Assembly: GCA_028710415.1 (NCBI GenBank)
Contig: JAQTUE010000028.1
Location: 1-64,000, forward strand
Origin: Paludibacter sp.
GTDB taxonomy: Bacteria > Bacteroidota > Bacteroidia > Bacteroidales > Paludibacteraceae
Length of the DNA: 64,000 nt
Direction of reading: 5' to 3'
The position numbers and the translations under genes are program-made. Positions 62,141 through 64,000 of the stretch are shown here, in pieces. The notes under the pieces are model-generated. The model was given only the letters and a program-made list of their open reading frames with translations. It was not told the DNA's origin and ran no database searches. Position 1 is the stretch's first letter, and each line of letters starts with the position of its first letter.

Positions 62141-63388
62141 ATGTTTGATATAGATCGTTGGCAGGAAATATGGTTTACCATAACACACAATAAATCACGA
62201 AGTGTTTTAACAGCATTCGGGGTCTTTTGGGGAATGTTTATGCTGGTAGTCATGGTGGGAGCAGGGGTCGCCCTGCAACGTGGGATGAGTTCCCAGATAG
62301 AAGGGTTTGCTACCAATTCATGCTTTGTATGGGCGGACCAGACTACAGAGCCTTATAAAGGGTTGAAAAAAGGACGTAACTGGAACATGGAGAATGAAGA
62401 CATTGGATTGCTGATAAAAAAGATACCTGAAATTCAATACCTGGCACCGGTTCTGTTTGGTGGTAATAGTCCGAATAATGTCACGCGGAATGATAAGGCC
62501 GGGAGTTATGGAGTCAAAGGGAACTTTCCATCTTACAATCAGATTGATGAGAGTAAAATGATTTATGGGAGGTATGTCAATGACATTGATATTTCTGAAA
62601 AACGCAAAGTTTGTGTGATTGGTGAACGGGTATATCAGGTTCTATTCCCAAAGGATGAAAACCCGTTGGGGAAAAATATCCAGGTGAATGGCATTTATTT
62701 TCAGGTAGTAGGAGTAGCGCGCCATACCTCGGATATTAATATCGGGGGAAATGCCGAAGAATCGGTTGTACTTCCTTTTAGTACCATGCAACAAGCCTTT
62801 AACCAGGGGAATAAAGTTCATTTTATGGCCGTAACCGCCAAGCCTGGCATTAAGGTCAAAGTGATTGAAGATAGAATTCGCGAAGTATTGAAGGAAAGAC
62901 ATAATATATCCCCGGAAGATAAAAAGGCAGTGGGGGGATTTAATATAGAGGACCAGTTTAATATGTTTTTATACCTGGGCATCGGGATTGCAGCACTGAT
63001 ATGGATTGTAGGATTAGGAACTTTATTTGCAGGAGCGATTGGGGTAAGCAATATTATGCTGGTTACGGTTAAAGAACGGACGAAGGAAATTGGAATCCGT
63101 CGGGCATTAGGTGCTACCCCACGGGATATAATCCGTCAGATATTGAGTGAAAGCATTGTCTTGACATTGATTGCAGGGGTTACCGGTTTAATGTTCGGGG
63201 TTGGATTACTCTCAGCAGTAGGGGTGGCATTAAGTCATGGGGACCAGTTCTTCAAAGACCCTCAAATAAGTTTTACTGTAGCCTTGGCTGCACTATTCAT
63301 TCTATTGGTTATCGGAACACTTGCAGGTTTTATACCAGCTAACCGGGCCATGAATATAAAACCTATCGAAGCAATCAGGGAAGAATAA
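62141..63388 (+). CDS. MacB/FtsX-type ABC permease 2
   Basis: A 415-residue permease with the same architecture as the previous gene (GAIGVSNIMLVTVKERTKEIGIRRALGA; ending NRAMNIKPIEAIREE). The two are diverged paralogues encoded 81 bp apart. Only one ATPase is present, so the complex is probably ATPase2-permease1-permease2. Confidence 0.9.
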   Translation: MFDIDRWQEIWFTITHNKSRSVLTAFGVFWGMFMLVVMVGAGVALQRGMSSQIEGFATNSCFVWADQTTEPYKGLKKGRNWNMENEDIGLLIKKIPEIQYLAPVLFGGNSPNNVTRNDKAGSYGVKGNFPSYNQIDESKMIYGRYVNDIDISEKRKVCVIGERVYQVLFPKDENPLGKNIQVNGIYFQVVGVARHTSDINIGGNAEESVVLPFSTMQQAFNQGNKVHFMAVTAKPGIKVKVIEDRIREVLKERHNISPEDKKAVGGFNIEDQFNMFLYLGIGIAALIWIVGLGTLFAGAIGVSNIMLVTVKERTKEIGIRRALGATPRDIIRQILSESIVLTLIAGVTGLMFGVGLLSAVGVALSHGDQFFKDPQISFTVALAALFILLVIGTLAGFIPANRAMNIKPIEAIREE

Positions 63389-63552
63389 GGTCATTTACTA
63401 TTTTGCCATTTACTATTAAAGCCTTTTTGATATTCAAATATTTTCGTATTAGATTTTCATACAGGCACTACAATCATATCTTAAATGCCAGTAATTAATT
63501 TTCTATTTAAGTAGAACTTACTGGATCCATTTCGTAAAATATTGGAGGGTAA

Positions 63553-64000
63553 ATGATGAGTTTAATTAATTTGAATAGAAGGTCACTTATTAAACTTGGA
63601 TTTTTAATATTGATTTTGGCTGCCATAGTTTTCATTGGAATCAAAACAGGTCCCTGGATATATGAAAATGTTAAGAACCCGGAATCTATTCGGAAGTATT
63701 TAGCAGGATTCGGAAGTTATGGTTTTTTAGTTTATATATTAATTCAGGCGATTCAGGTTGTTATAGTGATCATACCCGGTGATATAGTTGTTTTTTGTGC
63801 CGGCTTTATTTACGGGATTCCACTTGGATTTATACTCTCCTATATCGGCCTCATGTTTGGGTCGGTAATAGTATTCTATATTTCAAGATTCTTTGGATAT
63901 GAAATTGTATCCAGGTTGATCGCTGAAGAAAAAATTAAAAAGATAAGTAAAGTATTGAATTCATCCAAAGGGACAGTGGGCCTGTTTATTATATGTTGCA
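63553..64000 (+). CDS. TVP38/TMEM64-family membrane protein (cut by the window end)
   Basis: The first 149 codons of a gene that continues past the window. An N-terminal helix, then PGDIVVFCAGFIYGIPLGFILSYIGLMFGSVIVFYISRFFGYEIV, matches the VTT/SNARE-associated domain of DedA-like membrane proteins. The ATG pair at 63553/63556 follows GGAGGG, an unusually good Shine-Dalgarno site for this phylum. Its role may be lipid or ion transport. Confidence 0.82.
   Translation, partial: MMSLINLNRRSLIKLGFLILILAAIVFIGIKTGPWIYENVKNPESIRKYLAGFGSYGFLVYILIQAIQVVIVIIPGDIVVFCAGFIYGIPLGFILSYIGLMFGSVIVFYISRFFGYEIVSRLIAEEKIKKISKVLNSSKGTVGLFIICC

Overview
The window comes from a member of the Bacteroidota, most likely an anaerobic Bacteroidales-type organism. 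The signs are a SusC/SusD outer-membrane pair, -7 promoter boxes of the form TAnnTTTG upstream of many genes, sparse Shine-Dalgarno sites, Bacteroidota-typical proteins (DUF6266, DUF6515), and a sulfatase of the serine type beside an oxygen-independent radical-SAM sulfatase maturase.

Layout. 1-5819: a frameshifted metallo-beta-lactamase-like gene, a lipoprotein, endonuclease III, a VOC protein, and a translesion/DNA-repair unit umuD-umuC-SRAP with a heptamer tandem repeat between umuD and umuC. 6200-6829: a DUF6266 protein. 7206-29910: a large sulfur-acquisition region. It holds an orphan periplasmic binding protein, SusC, SusD, an M28-like protein, a sulfatase, cysK, a LuxR/NarL-type regulator, a TonB receptor, the sulfatase maturase, a four-gene PstSCAB-like ABC importer and a sulfite reductase fused to a TusA domain. 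30361-33604: a DEAD-box helicase and pabB/aminotransferase-IV folate genes. 33682-40635: a leucine operon (leuA, leuC, leuD, citramalate/isopropylmalate synthase paralogue, leuB) with a Leu/Ile-rich leader peptide and attenuator. 41638-43349 (minus strand): a glutathione-peroxidase-like protein, a TPR protein and tRNA-Asn. 43445-50051: a PfkB kinase, a DMT exporter, a DUF6515 protein and an MscS channel. 50481-51044: a pRiA4b ORF-3-like protein. 51717-58360: a low-GC peptide-secretion island with double-glycine precursor peptides, a HlyD adaptor and a C39-peptidase ABC exporter. 58387-64000: a TraB protein, a MacB/FtsX-type ABC transporter set and a truncated TVP38-family gene.

The main discovery is a regulon architecture. 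Four promoters in the sulfur region (A 7206, B 16987, D 19535, C 23711) share one exact layout: a 16-bp TACC-N8-GGTA-like dyad, a 6-bp spacer, a second 16-bp dyad, 23 bp, then TAnnTTTG. The 16-bp dyads match the 7-2-7 heptamer geometry used by NarL-family regulators, and a NarL/LuxR-type regulator gene sits in the middle of the region. The first operon also has a 58-codon leader ORF ending in a cluster of cysteine codons. Together they suggest a sulfur-starvation regulon that takes up sulfate esters, cleaves them, imports the sulfate, reduces sulfite and makes cysteine.

The second discovery is in the peptide island. A cassette of about 235 bp (operator-like palindrome, promoter, 5'-UTR hairpin and GG-leader coding sequence) is duplicated and drives two different mature peptides. 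The intergenic regions are also rich in degenerate 7-bp-type tandem repeats and large hairpins.
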